A stretch of 41,347 bases of DNA from Bacteroidales bacterium (GCA_022837485.1 JALHHH010000013.1:38543-79889), one strand, 5' to 3'. Shown: positions 1 through 8,857, numbered from the stretch's first letter. The notes: generated from the sequence alone by a model not told the origin. Numbers and translations: made by a program.

Positions 1-337
1 CCTGCTGTGTGCCCACCCTCCCTTCCAGCTCGACGGAAATATGGGACTGGCAGCAGGGATAGCTGAAATGCTTATGCAAAGTCATGAAGGGTTGATCCGG
101 TTGCTCCCTGCCCTGCCCGCAGCCTGGCCCTCGGGAAGCGTTTCGGGACTGAAAGCCCGGGGCAACCTCACGGTTGATATGCAGTGGCAGGATGGCCGGG
201 TAGAGGAATTCACAATCCATGGCAACCCCCTGCAATCCGTCAGGGTTTCCTCAGAAGACGCAGAGCTGCTGTTTCAACTGCCTCCGGATGGAAGTATCAA
301 ACATACATTTACCACAGAAACAAGCATAAAAAATTGA
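1..337 (+). CDS. GH95-type alpha-L-fucosidase, C-terminal fragment
   Basis: This is the 3' end of a gene that starts outside the window. The reading frame is open from base 2 and ends at the TGA at 335-337. The first visible residues read AHPPFQLDGNMG, followed by AGIAEML, SHEG, LLPALP, AWPSGSV and GLKARG. This run is characteristic of the end of the catalytic (alpha/alpha)6 barrel and the C-terminal beta domain of glycoside hydrolase family 95, whose members remove alpha-1,2-linked fucose (some are galactosidases). Only about 110 residues are present, so catalytic residues and the signal peptide cannot be checked. The sulfatase and sialidase downstream support a role in host-glycan degradation. 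Family assignment is fairly secure; the exact substrate is not. Confidence 0.82.
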   Translation, partial: LLCAHPPFQLDGNMGLAAGIAEMLMQSHEGLIRLLPALPAAWPSGSVSGLKARGNLTVDMQWQDGRVEEFTIHGNPLQSVRVSSEDAELLFQLPPDGSIKHTFTTETSIKN

Positions 338-343
338 TAGTCA

Positions 344-1057
344 ATGGATATATTAAGCCTCATTGTTGGATTATTCATGATTGGCCTTGGATTCCTGGTA
401 AAATCCGCTCCCGATTTGATTGCGGGTTACAGCACAATGCCCGAAGACAAAAAGAAAAATGTTGACATCCAGGGATTATCCGCTTATATGCGAAACGGAT
501 TGATCACAATTGGTCTGTGTATAATTATCGGGTATTTCGTGTTTAAATGGATTGGTTTTACCATGGTAGCCAGTTCCATGATACTGTTAATGACTACCGT
601 AGGATTATCCGTAATGGTATTAAATGCTCAGAAATATGACAAAAACAAGAAACAAAAAACCAGACTTACCTATTTTATTCCAGTAATTGCAGCTTTCTTT
701 GTTGCCGGGCTGATAATGTATGGTTTTATACCTTCGAAGGTGTCGTATGGCAACGACTCCGTTCGGTTCTCCGGAATGTACGGATTTGAAATAAATATTG
801 ATGAAATTGAAAAAACAGAACTTGCCGATGCCATACCACCAATAAAAATCCGTACCAACGGATTTAGTTTTATGAGCGTCAATAAAGGATTTTTCACACT
901 GGAAAACTATGGAAGAACCCGATTATTAGTACATTCCGGCAAACATCCCTATCTGATCCTATCAAAAAAAAACGGAGATAAAATAATTTTAAATTTTAAA
1001 GACAGTTTTCATACGGAAGAAGTATATAAAAGAATTGAGGCTTTGAGGGATAACTAA
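344..1057 (+). CDS. DUF3784-like membrane protein with C-terminal PH-like domain
   Basis: This 237-residue protein starts 6 bp after the fucosidase stop. Three hydrophobic segments are visible. Residues 3-19 begin ILSLIVGLFMIGLGFLVK, followed by a short loop with YSTMPEDKKK that resembles the YnTMs/kdkK loop of DUF3784 proteins. A second span lies near residues 50-90 and another near 107-127. The remaining ~105 residues are soluble and beta-rich, and end in a pattern like bacterial PH-like domains (YLILSKKNGDKIILNFKD). The function is unknown. The coding sequence is visibly more AT-rich than its glycan-enzyme neighbours, and the product has no obvious link to glycan breakdown, so it may be a later insertion into the locus. 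Family assignment is by pattern only. Confidence 0.6.
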   Translation: MDILSLIVGLFMIGLGFLVKSAPDLIAGYSTMPEDKKKNVDIQGLSAYMRNGLITIGLCIIIGYFVFKWIGFTMVASSMILLMTTVGLSVMVLNAQKYDKNKKQKTRLTYFIPVIAAFFVAGLIMYGFIPSKVSYGNDSVRFSGMYGFEINIDEIEKTELADAIPPIKIRTNGFSFMSVNKGFFTLENYGRTRLLVHSGKHPYLILSKKNGDKIILNFKDSFHTEEVYKRIEALRDN

Positions 1058-1295
1058 ACATTTGTCAGCAAAAATAAGGGGCAGTTAAAAGCCTTTTAAA
1101 GTTTCATTTCTGTATCATCTCCGGAATTCCTGATCCGGCACCTGCCGTCATCGCCCTGGACTGTCAGCTTTATTTACCGGACAGCAAAGTTGCGAGAGGG
1201 TCAGGCCCGATGAAGAATACAGCACCTGTAATTTTTCCGGATGTTATAGGGATTTAGCACCTAACCGCCTATTTTTACACATCCGAAACATCCCG

Positions 1296-2852
1296 ATGAA
1301 AAAAAATAAGCTTCTTTTGATCCCGGGCGTTGGCCTGTCCGTGTTTCATTCCGGTGCCTCTACTGCCATGATGCAAAGCGACAGCGCTTTCCGTCCGAAT
1401 ATAATTCTGATACTTGCCGACGACCTCGGGTATGGCGAAACGGGCTGTTACGGACAGCAGAAGATTGAAACGCCCAATATCGACAGGCTGGCAGCCGAAG
1501 GCATGCGGTTTACACAGCATTACAGCTCTTCGCCCGTAAGCGCTCCGGCCCGTTGTTCTCTGCTCACCGGACTTCATGCCGGACATTCCCAGATCAGGGG
1601 CAACGATGAATGGACGGAACGGGGAGACGTATACAATTACAGAGCCATGCTTGCCGACAGTACCCTGGAAGGACAAAGGCCAATGGCCGATAACACCGTT
1701 ACCATTGCCGGGCTGTTCAAAGAAGCGGGCTATCGTACCGCCATGACGGGCAAGTGGGGCCTGGGTGCGCCGCACACCGGCAGCATCCCGGACAAAAGCG
1801 GATTCGACTATTTCTACGGCTACAACTGTCAGCGGCAAGCTCATACGTATTACCCTGTCCACCTTTACGAAAACACCCGCCGGGTGCTGATGGGCAACGA
1901 TACGGTACCTCCGCATACCGGACTTGAACCCGGAGTAAATCCCCTCGACCCGGAATCGTACCGGAAATTCACGCTTCATAAAAACGCTGGAGATGCGATG
2001 GAGGAAGCCATGTTCCGGTTTCTTGAGCAGAACAATCCCGCCCTCACGGGAGAACCAATTTTCCTTTACTGGGCCAGTCCCGTATCTCATGTTCCCATTC
2101 AGGCGGAAGGAAAATGGCTTGATTATTACCGCAATAAATTCGGACCCGAGGAGCCCTATACCGGCAGCTCGGGATATTTTCCCTGTCTGACCCCGCGCGC
2201 AGCGTATGCAGCCATGATCAGCGGGTTCGACGAACAAATCGGCAGACTATTGGAATGGCTGGAAAAGGAAGGAATTTCGGACAACACTCTGATCATTTTC
2301 ACCTCCGACAACGGGCCTTCCTTCAGTGGCGGAACCGATGCGGAATGGTTCAACAGCAACGGAATCTATGCAGAAACGTTCGGGCGCAGCAAGGGCTTCG
2401 TGTATGAAGGCGGCATCCGTGTACCCATGATCGCCTGCTGGCCAGGGAAAATCAAACCGGGTACGATCAGCAATCATATTTCTGCATTTCACGACTACCT
2501 TCCTACCCTCTGCCAAGTCGCCGGTGCAGATGCAACATTAACCGACGGAATATCGTTTTTGCCCGAATTACTGGGCAAAAAACAACCAAGCCATAAACAC
2601 CTCTACTGGGAATTGCACGAATACGGCGGTCAGCAGGCAGTACGGTGCGGAAAGTGGAAAGGAATCCGCGGCGACATTTTTAAAGGAAATATGACCATTG
2701 AACTTTACAACCTGAAAAAAGATCCGGGCGAATTGAATAACCTTGCCGGCAGACGAAAAAATATGGTGCGCAAAATGGAACGGCTGATGCGTGAATCGCA
2801 TGCGCCGGCTGCTATAGAAACCTTCCGGTTCAATTTTTCCGGCAAACAATAG
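1296..2852 (+). CDS. Exported serine-type sulfatase (S1 family)
   Basis: This is a 518-residue sulfatase of the alkaline-phosphatase fold that hydrolyses sulfate esters, most likely on glycans. A basic-hydrophobic N-terminus (about residues 1-24) looks like a Sec signal peptide, so the enzyme should act in the periplasm or at the surface. The metal-binding ADDLG motif is at residues 41-45. The modification motif is S-A-P-A-R-C-S-L-L-T-G starting at Ser82, so formylglycine would be made from serine rather than cysteine. TGKWGLG, the TSDNGPS metal-site motif and the KGFVYEGGIRVPMI block follow. A C-terminal sulfatase subdomain ends with ELYNLKKDPGELNNLA. The maturase gene lies 4 bp downstream, so the two are almost certainly co-transcribed. 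I cannot assign the S1 subfamily or the sulfate position from sequence alone. Confidence 0.93.
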   Translation: MKKNKLLLIPGVGLSVFHSGASTAMMQSDSAFRPNIILILADDLGYGETGCYGQQKIETPNIDRLAAEGMRFTQHYSSSPVSAPARCSLLTGLHAGHSQIRGNDEWTERGDVYNYRAMLADSTLEGQRPMADNTVTIAGLFKEAGYRTAMTGKWGLGAPHTGSIPDKSGFDYFYGYNCQRQAHTYYPVHLYENTRRVLMGNDTVPPHTGLEPGVNPLDPESYRKFTLHKNAGDAMEEAMFRFLEQNNPALTGEPIFLYWASPVSHVPIQAEGKWLDYYRNKFGPEEPYTGSSGYFPCLTPRAAYAAMISGFDEQIGRLLEWLEKEGISDNTLIIFTSDNGPSFSGGTDAEWFNSNGIYAETFGRSKGFVYEGGIRVPMIACWPGKIKPGTISNHISAFHDYLPTLCQVAGADATLTDGISFLPELLGKKQPSHKHLYWELHEYGGQQAVRCGKWKGIRGDIFKGNMTIELYNLKKDPGELNNLAGRRKNMVRKMERLMRESHAPAAIETFRFNFSGKQ

Positions 2853-2856
2853 AGCA

Positions 2857-4122
2857 ATGGATTTCTGCTATCCGGCCACTCCAAAGGCATTTAATGTTAT
2901 GTTTAAACCCGCCGGGCCGGATTGTAACCTGAAATGCACCTACTGTTATTATCTGGAAAAGAAAGAAATCGTTACTTCTCCTGCAGATCCCGCAGAGCAT
3001 GGGAAAATACTGGAGAAATACATCCGGGAATACATAATCGCTCAACAGGTGCCGTTGGTTTATTTTATCTGGCAGGGAGGCGAACCCTCTCTGGCCGGAC
3101 TTCCCTATTTCCGCAAAGCCCTGGAATTGCAACAAACCTATGCTGGCGACAAGGAAATCATCAATGTTTTGCAAACAAACGGAACCCTGCTGAATGAAGA
3201 GTGGTGCCGCTTTCTGGGTGAAAACGGATTTTTAACCGGAATATCCCTCGATGATCCGGAACACGTACACGACCGCTACCGGAAATACGGTGATGGACGA
3301 CCAAGCTGGAAAAAGACGATGCACAGACTGGAACTGCTGCACCGGTTTCGGATAGAATTCAACACCCTTAGCACCATTAATCATTATAGTGCGGAACATC
3401 CTGAAGAGGTCTACAACTTTCTGAAAAATTCAGGAAGCCGCTACATGCAGTTTATCCCGGTCGTGGAACGGCAGGTTGGTTCCGCAAAACCTATTATGCT
3501 CGTACATCCTCTTAACAAGGGAGATGCGGAACTGACACCCTGGAGTCTGAAACCGGGACAGCTCGGAAACTTTCTTACCCGCATCTTTGACCGCTGGGTA
3601 CGAAACGATGTAGGAAAGGTGTTTGTACAGCATTTCGACACGGCATTAGCCAACCGGGCCGGTGCCATGCCCGGACTCTGCACTTTCTCGCCCCGGTGCG
3701 GCGATGCAACCGTACTGGAACATAACGGAAACCTGTATTGCTGCGATCACTTTGTTTATCCCGATTACTATCTGGGAAACATCCTTGAAACTCCGCTCCC
3801 AACCCTGATGTCGTCGGTAAAGCTGGCGGCATTCGGGCAAAACAAACTGGCTGCCCTGACCCGCCAGTGCCGGGAATGCGAAGTTCGGTACGCCTGCCAC
3901 GGAGACTGTCCGAAACACCGGTTTTGCAGGAGCCGGGACGGTGAACCCGGACATAGCTATCTCTGTGAAGATTACTCCCGTTTCTTTCGCTACATCACGC
4001 CACACCTTGATTTCATGGTCCGGCAGATCGAACGGCAGCAACCCCCGGCAGGAATCATGGAGCAGATGAAAGCGAACGAAGGCCGGGAAAACCCTGCTGA
4101 CTTGCAGGCCCCGCAGAATTGA
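2857..4122 (+). CDS. Anaerobic sulfatase-maturating enzyme (radical SAM, SPASM)
   Basis: This 421-residue radical SAM enzyme oxidises the active-site Ser (or Cys) of sulfatases to formylglycine under anaerobic conditions. The CX3CX2C motif that binds the SAM-cleaving [4Fe-4S] cluster is at Cys23, Cys27 and Cys30 (CNLKCTYC). The family-typical FNVMFKPAGPDCNLKC start and the WQGGEPSLAGL block are present. The C-terminal SPASM region carries a cysteine series (CTFSPRCGD, YCCDHFVYP, CRECEVRYACHGDCP, LCEDY) for two auxiliary clusters. Length fits characterised anSMEs (about 370-420). It begins 4 bp after the sulfatase stop. Pairing with a Ser-type sulfatase is exactly what anSME chemistry requires and points to an anaerobic lifestyle. 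The closest alternative, a peptide-maturing SPASM protein, is much less likely in this context. Confidence 0.93.
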   Translation: MDFCYPATPKAFNVMFKPAGPDCNLKCTYCYYLEKKEIVTSPADPAEHGKILEKYIREYIIAQQVPLVYFIWQGGEPSLAGLPYFRKALELQQTYAGDKEIINVLQTNGTLLNEEWCRFLGENGFLTGISLDDPEHVHDRYRKYGDGRPSWKKTMHRLELLHRFRIEFNTLSTINHYSAEHPEEVYNFLKNSGSRYMQFIPVVERQVGSAKPIMLVHPLNKGDAELTPWSLKPGQLGNFLTRIFDRWVRNDVGKVFVQHFDTALANRAGAMPGLCTFSPRCGDATVLEHNGNLYCCDHFVYPDYYLGNILETPLPTLMSSVKLAAFGQNKLAALTRQCRECEVRYACHGDCPKHRFCRSRDGEPGHSYLCEDYSRFFRYITPHLDFMVRQIERQQPPAGIMEQMKANEGRENPADLQAPQN

Positions 4123-4155
4123 CTTATGTTTGCTATCAAATCAATCTAAACCAAT

Positions 4156-5814
4156 ATGCGTGCTGAAAGTTTTCCGAGTGGATATGTAAATGCGGCTCTG
4201 ATTGCCTTTCTCCTTATCCTCGCTTTTTCAAGAGGTTCGGTAACTTATGCTTCCGGGACAGAGTCCGGGGTAGCGGCAACTATAACTTTAACGAAGGTTC
4301 CTTTATTCACCGACAGAAGAAATCCCGGGATAATTACCCTTGAGTTAACCAACAACGACGCCGGAAACAGCCTGAGGTCCATCAGGATCAACTATTCCTG
4401 CGGAAGTGATGTACGCATCATCGACTCCGTCCTTGTATATGAACATGAAACCGGGAATAACGAAACGGCTGTCAACAAGCTTTTTGCGGCTACAGGCAAT
4501 GCAGCAAAGCCGTTTGCTCCCCTTTCCGGGATGAAATCCTCCGGCGAAAGCGGCTCATATGTTTTCGGGTTTGTCCTGAAACAGGGAGTTAAGCCAGAAC
4601 AGAGTTTTGGAATAGAATCCGTTGATCTTATATTTTCAAAAACCGGCAAAATCCGGATTCCTTCCGGGACCACGTTCAGGTACCGTCCGGCACTGGTACT
4701 CAGAGGAGCCGGCCAGGACAACGTACATACCTACCGTATCCCCGGACTGCTTACAACAAACGCCGGCACCCTGATAGCCATATACGACATCCGTTACCAC
4801 AACAGCAAAGACCTTCAGGAAAACATCGACATCGGCATGAGCCGCAGCACCGACGGAGGACAAACCTGGGAGCCCATGAAAGTGATTCTGGATATGGGAG
4901 AATGGGGCGGCAGACCAGACCGTCTCAACGGCACCGGCGACCCCTGCATACTGTACGATCATTTTACCGGAACCTTATGGGTAGCCGCCCTCTGGATGAG
5001 CGGGTCGCACCACGATCGCATGCTTTGGTGGGACTCAAAGCCCGGAACAACCCCCGAAGAAACCGGACAGTTTATTCTCGTAAAAAGCACCGACGACGGA
5101 ATCAGCTGGAGTAAACCGGTCAACATTACCACGCAAATTAAAGATCCATCCTGGCAACTTCTGCTGGCCGGTCCGGGGAGAGGGCTTACGCTCAGCGACG
5201 GAACGCTGGTATTTCCCGCGCAATATAAATCCGATCTGGGCGTCAAAGCCCTGGATGGTGGACAGTACACCTGTCAGTCGACCATAGTTTACAGCACCGA
5301 CAAAGGAAAAACCTGGCAAATTGGCAATGGCGCCAAACCAAACACTACCGAGGCACAGGCCGTTGAGCTTAGCGACGGAAGCATCATGCTGAACATGCGC
5401 GACGACCTTAACCGCATAGTTAAAGATGAGGGAAACGGCAGAGCGGTAGCAATAAGCCGGGATCTGGGAAAAAGCTGGACGCTTCACCCCTCTTCGAATC
5501 ATGCGCTGATCGAGCCAAACTGCATGGCCAGTTTGATATCCGGCAACGTAAAAACCGACCGTAAAGCCATCCCGGTACTTTATTTTTCCAACCCGGCACA
5601 CACTTCCGAACGCAGGAACATGACCCTGAAAGCAAGTACAGACGATGGAAACTCATGGCCCGAAGAATTTCGGGTCCTGCTGAACGAAGAAAACGGGTTT
5701 GGGTACTCATGTCTTACGATAACGAAAGACAAGTGTGTGGGGATTTTGTATGAAGGATACCGGGAATTGTATTTTCAAAAAATCCCAATAAAGGAAACTC
5801 TTCGCAAACAATAA
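4156..5814 (+). CDS. Exo-alpha-sialidase, GH33, with N-terminal beta domain
   Basis: This is a 552-residue exported sialidase that should release terminal sialic acid from glycoconjugates. Residues ~10-33 form a hydrophobic signal segment. Residues ~38-180 form a beta-rich domain like the N-terminal module of Bacteroides sialidases. The six-bladed propeller then begins with the YRIPG motif at about residues 191-195, which supplies the first of the arginine triad. Five Asp-box repeats are visible: SRSTDGGQTW, KSTDDGISW, YSTDKGKTW, ISRDLGKSW and ASTDDGNSW. The TEAQAVELSDGSIMLNMR block carries the glutamate that activates the nucleophile, and GYSCLT near the C-terminus carries the nucleophilic tyrosine. 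It lies 33 bp downstream of the maturase and is probably in the same operon. GH33 assignment is strong; linkage preference is unknown. Confidence 0.93.
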   Translation: MRAESFPSGYVNAALIAFLLILAFSRGSVTYASGTESGVAATITLTKVPLFTDRRNPGIITLELTNNDAGNSLRSIRINYSCGSDVRIIDSVLVYEHETGNNETAVNKLFAATGNAAKPFAPLSGMKSSGESGSYVFGFVLKQGVKPEQSFGIESVDLIFSKTGKIRIPSGTTFRYRPALVLRGAGQDNVHTYRIPGLLTTNAGTLIAIYDIRYHNSKDLQENIDIGMSRSTDGGQTWEPMKVILDMGEWGGRPDRLNGTGDPCILYDHFTGTLWVAALWMSGSHHDRMLWWDSKPGTTPEETGQFILVKSTDDGISWSKPVNITTQIKDPSWQLLLAGPGRGLTLSDGTLVFPAQYKSDLGVKALDGGQYTCQSTIVYSTDKGKTWQIGNGAKPNTTEAQAVELSDGSIMLNMRDDLNRIVKDEGNGRAVAISRDLGKSWTLHPSSNHALIEPNCMASLISGNVKTDRKAIPVLYFSNPAHTSERRNMTLKASTDDGNSWPEEFRVLLNEENGFGYSCLTITKDKCVGILYEGYRELYFQKIPIKETLRKQ

Positions 5815-5904
5815 GCCAGTCAGCAAAATCCTGAAAATTCTTCTTTCAAAACCTGCAAAATTCCGGGTAGTTGCAGACAATGCGATGAATGGTAAAATCT
5901 CAAT

Positions 5905-6312
5905 TTAAGGGCGGTTTTTAAGCATTAACTTAAATGCCAGATCCGACGAAAGCCATTCTTCGGCTATTATCTAATCTTCTGTGCGGGAGAGGGCCATATC
6001 TTTTCATTTAACCTTTTTACCCGATGCCGGAATACCCCGGAAGGATGCCCGGTGCATACCGCTCAGGGTACGTCTCCAGCAGATCCGATTCCCGTTATCG
6101 GAAAGCAATCCGGTCTTCAGGACTATAATCCCGGAAATGGATTTCCGGAGGCTTGTTGCGTACTTCAGGATAAACTTCCGGCCACGGTAGGTTTTACTTC
6201 CTGCATGAGCAGTATAATTTTCCGAATAGAACTTCCCGGCTGCTTTCGCATTGCCTTTCACATATAGCTCATCCAGAGCCGTTTGCAATAAGTTAATCCG
6301 GTCTTTGACAGT
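5905..6312 (-). pseudogene. SnoaL-like (NTF2-fold) protein remnant with two in-frame stops
   Basis: Reading the minus strand from 6312 down, KDRINLLQTALDELYVKGNA, then FYSENYTAHAG, GRKFILKYATSL, GNRICWRRTLSG and GIPASGKKVK match a SnoaL-like polyketide-cyclase/ester-cyclase type protein. The frame is then broken by TGA at 6006-6004, exactly where these proteins usually have tryptophan, and by TAG at 5973-5971. Translation in the same frame continues recognisably (KDMALSRTED, then IAEEWLSSDLAFKLMLKNRP) to a TAA at 5907-5905. No in-frame ATG is seen; the nearest upstream ATG (6328) is off frame by one base across an eight-A run at 6312-6319, so a frameshift there is also plausible. Only an unsupported TTG at 6288 starts the intact part. 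The rest of the 598-bp gap 5815-6412 holds nothing else I recognise. Confidence 0.75.
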
Positions 6313-6412
6313 TTTTTTTAAAGATCATCGCCATTAATAATAGCTGTCAGGCAGCCAGTATACGCACTCCGGATTCGTTTCAGTAACCGGAAAACCGGCT
6401 ATCTGAAAGAAG

Positions 6413-6913
6413 TTAATTTATCAGTTTTTTAATCATGATAGCGGAAATCCCGTCGGAGCTGAGGGTTTCAAATCCAGCCTTACGGTACATACGAAATGCA
6501 TAATTCTCCTCATCCACGCTGAGAGACACCTGCTTGTATCCACTGCGAACAAGGCATTCGAGCATTTCGTCAAGCAGCATGGTTCCCGTGCCTTTGTTAC
6601 GATAAGGCAGAAGAACCGACATGCATATCTCGGGTGTCCGGGCATCCACAAATCCATAACCCTTCCTGTTTTCCGGAAACAAACGGATCCATGTAGCACC
6701 AACCGGCATTCCTTTGCATTCGGCAATAAGGCAGAAGTCGGTTTCTTTTCCGAAATCCGTATAGTAAACCGCCAGATCCGGTCGCTTAATTACCTCTATG
6801 GCCGGACGTTCAACGCCTTCCGGAATAAAGATTGCCTCATACAGGAACTCTTCCAGGAGAATATACTCATGTGAATGGATTTCACGGATTATGATGGAAG
6901 GAGTTTTATTCAC
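6413..6913 (-). CDS. GNAT family N-acetyltransferase
   Basis: This 166-residue protein has the GCN5-related acetyltransferase fold. The acetyl-CoA pyrophosphate-binding loop is recognisable as LLPYRNKGTGTMLLDEML (R-x-x-G-x-G pattern), preceded by the beta-4 strand EICMSVLL. It is followed by the motif B region SLSVDEENYAFRMYRKAGFETL, where NYAFRMYRKAGF is the usual N-x-x-A-x-x-x-Y-x-x-x-G-F signature. The N-terminal part (IIREIHSHEYILLEEFLYEAIF) resembles stand-alone acetyltransferases of Bacteroidota. The acceptor substrate cannot be predicted. It is a single gene on the minus strand, upstream of the SnoaL-like remnant in transcription order and separated from it by about 100 bp. Confidence 0.85.
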   Translation of the reverse strand: MNKTPSIIIREIHSHEYILLEEFLYEAIFIPEGVERPAIEVIKRPDLAVYYTDFGKETDFCLIAECKGMPVGATWIRLFPENRKGYGFVDARTPEICMSVLLPYRNKGTGTMLLDEMLECLVRSGYKQVSLSVDEENYAFRMYRKAGFETLSSDGISAIMIKKLIN

Positions 6914-7161
6914 TGAAAAATTTTGTTAGTGCAACAGGGAAAACGTTTTGATACTTCCGGTATTGAATGCAGTATAATTATAACTGGCGAAGAAAAACTC
7001 TTCTCACCGATAGAATAAAATTGCTGTCCGAAAACTCCGAGTGTTATAAAAGTTCCATTGTTAAGATTAAACGGGGCCCTTTCACAATTTGCTTTATAGT
7101 TGAGGTTAACTCATTATAACCCTGACAAACACAACTATTTTCATCTTTTTTACAAAACCTC

Positions 7162-7707
7162 TCAATATTTATTATAACTCACCACCTCATCCGCTGTTTT
7201 TCTGATTTTCCGTCGCAAAGTATACCCTTCTTCGGGATGTCCCAGGGTAATCAGCAACCCGATCTGCTTGCCGGCCGGGATATGCAGCAGTTTCTGCAAC
7301 TTTTTCTCGTCGAACCAGCCGATCATACACGTACCCAATCCCAGTTCGGCGGCTTGCAGGCAGAAATGTCCGGCAGCTATACCGATATCGATCAGAGGCC
7401 ACTCCTTTTTCTTTACCTGCATGGCCAGTCGGGTAAACCAGCGAGCCTTTTCGATGACAATCACCACAATAACCGGAGCCTGAACGGTAAACTTATTGAT
7501 CAGTTGTATATCGGAAAACGTTGCCTTTGCCACTTCGGTACGCAGCGGATCTTCATCAACCACTATAAATTTCCAGGGCTGGGAGTTACTGGCCGACGGA
7601 GCCAGACGGGCGGCATCAAGACAAGAGGCAACTGCAATAGAATCAACGGGAGTGGCAGCATACCTACGAACGCTCTGCCGTGTATGTATGAGTTCGGAAA
7701 ATGTCAT
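7162..7707 (-). CDS. Nitroreductase family protein (FMN-dependent)
   Basis: This 181-residue protein belongs to the compact nitroreductase family, homodimeric flavoproteins that reduce nitro compounds, quinones or similar acceptors with NAD(P)H. FMN phosphate-binding residues are in the N-terminal TRQSVRRY motif. APSASNSQPWKFIVV contributes the flavin-ring contacts, and the C-terminal GLGTCMIGWFDEKK and LLITLGHPEE blocks complete the fold. Length is typical for the short subfamily. A TAAATTTG -7 box lies 20 bp upstream on the minus strand. The physiological substrate cannot be inferred. Confidence 0.88.
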   Translation of the reverse strand: MTFSELIHTRQSVRRYAATPVDSIAVASCLDAARLAPSASNSQPWKFIVVDEDPLRTEVAKATFSDIQLINKFTVQAPVIVVIVIEKARWFTRLAMQVKKKEWPLIDIGIAAGHFCLQAAELGLGTCMIGWFDEKKLQKLLHIPAGKQIGLLITLGHPEEGYTLRRKIRKTADEVVSYNKY

Positions 7708-7726
7708 AGAATTTTAGTTATTGCCG

Positions 7727-7734
7727 CAAATTTA
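7727..7734 (-). promoter_or_regulatory. Bacteroidota-type -7 box for the nitroreductase gene
   Basis: On the minus strand this reads TAAATTTG, matching the TAnnTTTG -7 consensus of the Bacteroidota primary sigma factor. It lies 20 bp upstream of the nitroreductase ATG (7705-7707). No clear -33 TTG is seen at the right distance. Confidence 0.45.
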
Positions 7735-7877
7735 CACATTAACCTTCGGTTTTTATTCCCTTTTTGTATTTACCGGCATGCAGACATAAAATGATCAATT
7801 CCATTCGGCACTGCGGAATCGGGCAGTTTTATATCGTATTAATCTCGTACTTTGTATACAGTAAAACCAATTTTATC

Positions 7878-8840
7878 ATGAAACGCATCCTCATTGTATT
7901 TGCCACCATACTGTTGTTTACGGCCGGCTGCCAGGGCAGGACGGAAAGCAACACCAACAACGGCATAAGTCCCTCAGCCATAGTAAAAACCATAGACCGG
8001 GGAAAGCCCGTTGTTATCAGCAACAAGATCATAACCGGTGACCTGGATTTCACCGAGGTGAAATCCAGGTCAATATACAGTTCCTCCGGTGAAACTGCCG
8101 GCATCGGTGTTCCTGTTACCTTTCTAAACTGCATCTTCATGGGTACAGTCCGGTGCAATTCGGTCAACGGCAACCGCAGCGTCAACACCCGGTTCGAATC
8201 ATCCCTCACCTTCGAAGCCTGCGATTTCAGGGGGGAAGCCGACTTCAGCAACAGCACAGTAATGGGGGATGTTAACTTTACTGAAGCAATCTTTCGCGAA
8301 AAAGCATCGTTTAACAACATGCATTTAAACGGGAAAGTGGCCTGGTTCACAGGCATTCAGGCGGAACAGCCTTTCAGCATGCAGGAAGCGTTGTTTAATG
8401 GAAGAGCCGACTTCTTCAAGGCTTCCTTTGCGGGAAAAGCTTCGTTTCAGGGCTCCGATTTCCGGGGAGCGGCACGATTCAGCAATCTTGATTGCAGCGG
8501 AAGGTGCGATTTCTCGCTGGTACGCTTTCGCGATGATGCCCAGTTTTCGTATGCACGTTTTGCCGGCGGGCTTAACATTCTGGATTCCCGCTTTTCCGGA
8601 ACAGCCTTCCTGAACAACATCGAATTTGCCGGGCAATCCATCATCAGCGGCTGTACTTTTTTCGGAATGGTAAGTTTCGAAAAATCGGCCGCCACTTCGG
8701 GATTCGATCTGAGCAACAGCTATTTTATAATCGGCAGACCCAAAACCGGGGGATTTATGATCAGCAATCCGACGAAATTGAACACCAGCGGAACGAAATT
8801 TGCTGATCTCCACGATCTGACTCCGCTAATTGCAGAATAA
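7878..8840 (+). CDS. Pentapeptide-repeat-like lipoprotein
   Basis: I chose the ATG at 7878 because it begins a textbook lipoprotein signal, MKRILIVFATILLFTAGCQG, with the lipobox cysteine at residue 18; the frame is open upstream to 7764 but that extension spoils the signal. The mature ~300 residues carry tandem degenerate five-residue repeats of the xxFxx/A-x-F type (for example ADFSNS, VNFTEAIF, ASFNN, ADFFKASF, ASFQGSDF, ARFSNLDC), which predict a right-handed quadrilateral beta-helix. Such proteins are usually binding scaffolds, not enzymes. It should be anchored in the envelope. The next gene, a C1 peptidase lipoprotein, starts 17 bp downstream, so the two are probably co-expressed. The specific function is unknown. 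Confidence 0.82.
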   Translation: MKRILIVFATILLFTAGCQGRTESNTNNGISPSAIVKTIDRGKPVVISNKIITGDLDFTEVKSRSIYSSSGETAGIGVPVTFLNCIFMGTVRCNSVNGNRSVNTRFESSLTFEACDFRGEADFSNSTVMGDVNFTEAIFREKASFNNMHLNGKVAWFTGIQAEQPFSMQEALFNGRADFFKASFAGKASFQGSDFRGAARFSNLDCSGRCDFSLVRFRDDAQFSYARFAGGLNILDSRFSGTAFLNNIEFAGQSIISGCTFFGMVSFEKSAATSGFDLSNSYFIIGRPKTGGFMISNPTKLNTSGTKFADLHDLTPLIAE

Positions 8841-8857
8841 TCCAATTACACCAAACG

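Noticed and set aside
1275..2237. Long open frame (320 codons) antisense to the sulfatase
   Set aside because: It is fully antisense to a gene with clear catalytic motifs, has no recognisable domain, and its composition reflects the opposite strand.
5905..6312. Programmed stop-codon readthrough or TGA-as-Trp recoding of the SnoaL-like gene
   Set aside because: A second stop (TAG) lies in the same frame, TGA ends other genes in the window (for example at 335-337), and the start is also damaged; decay is simpler.
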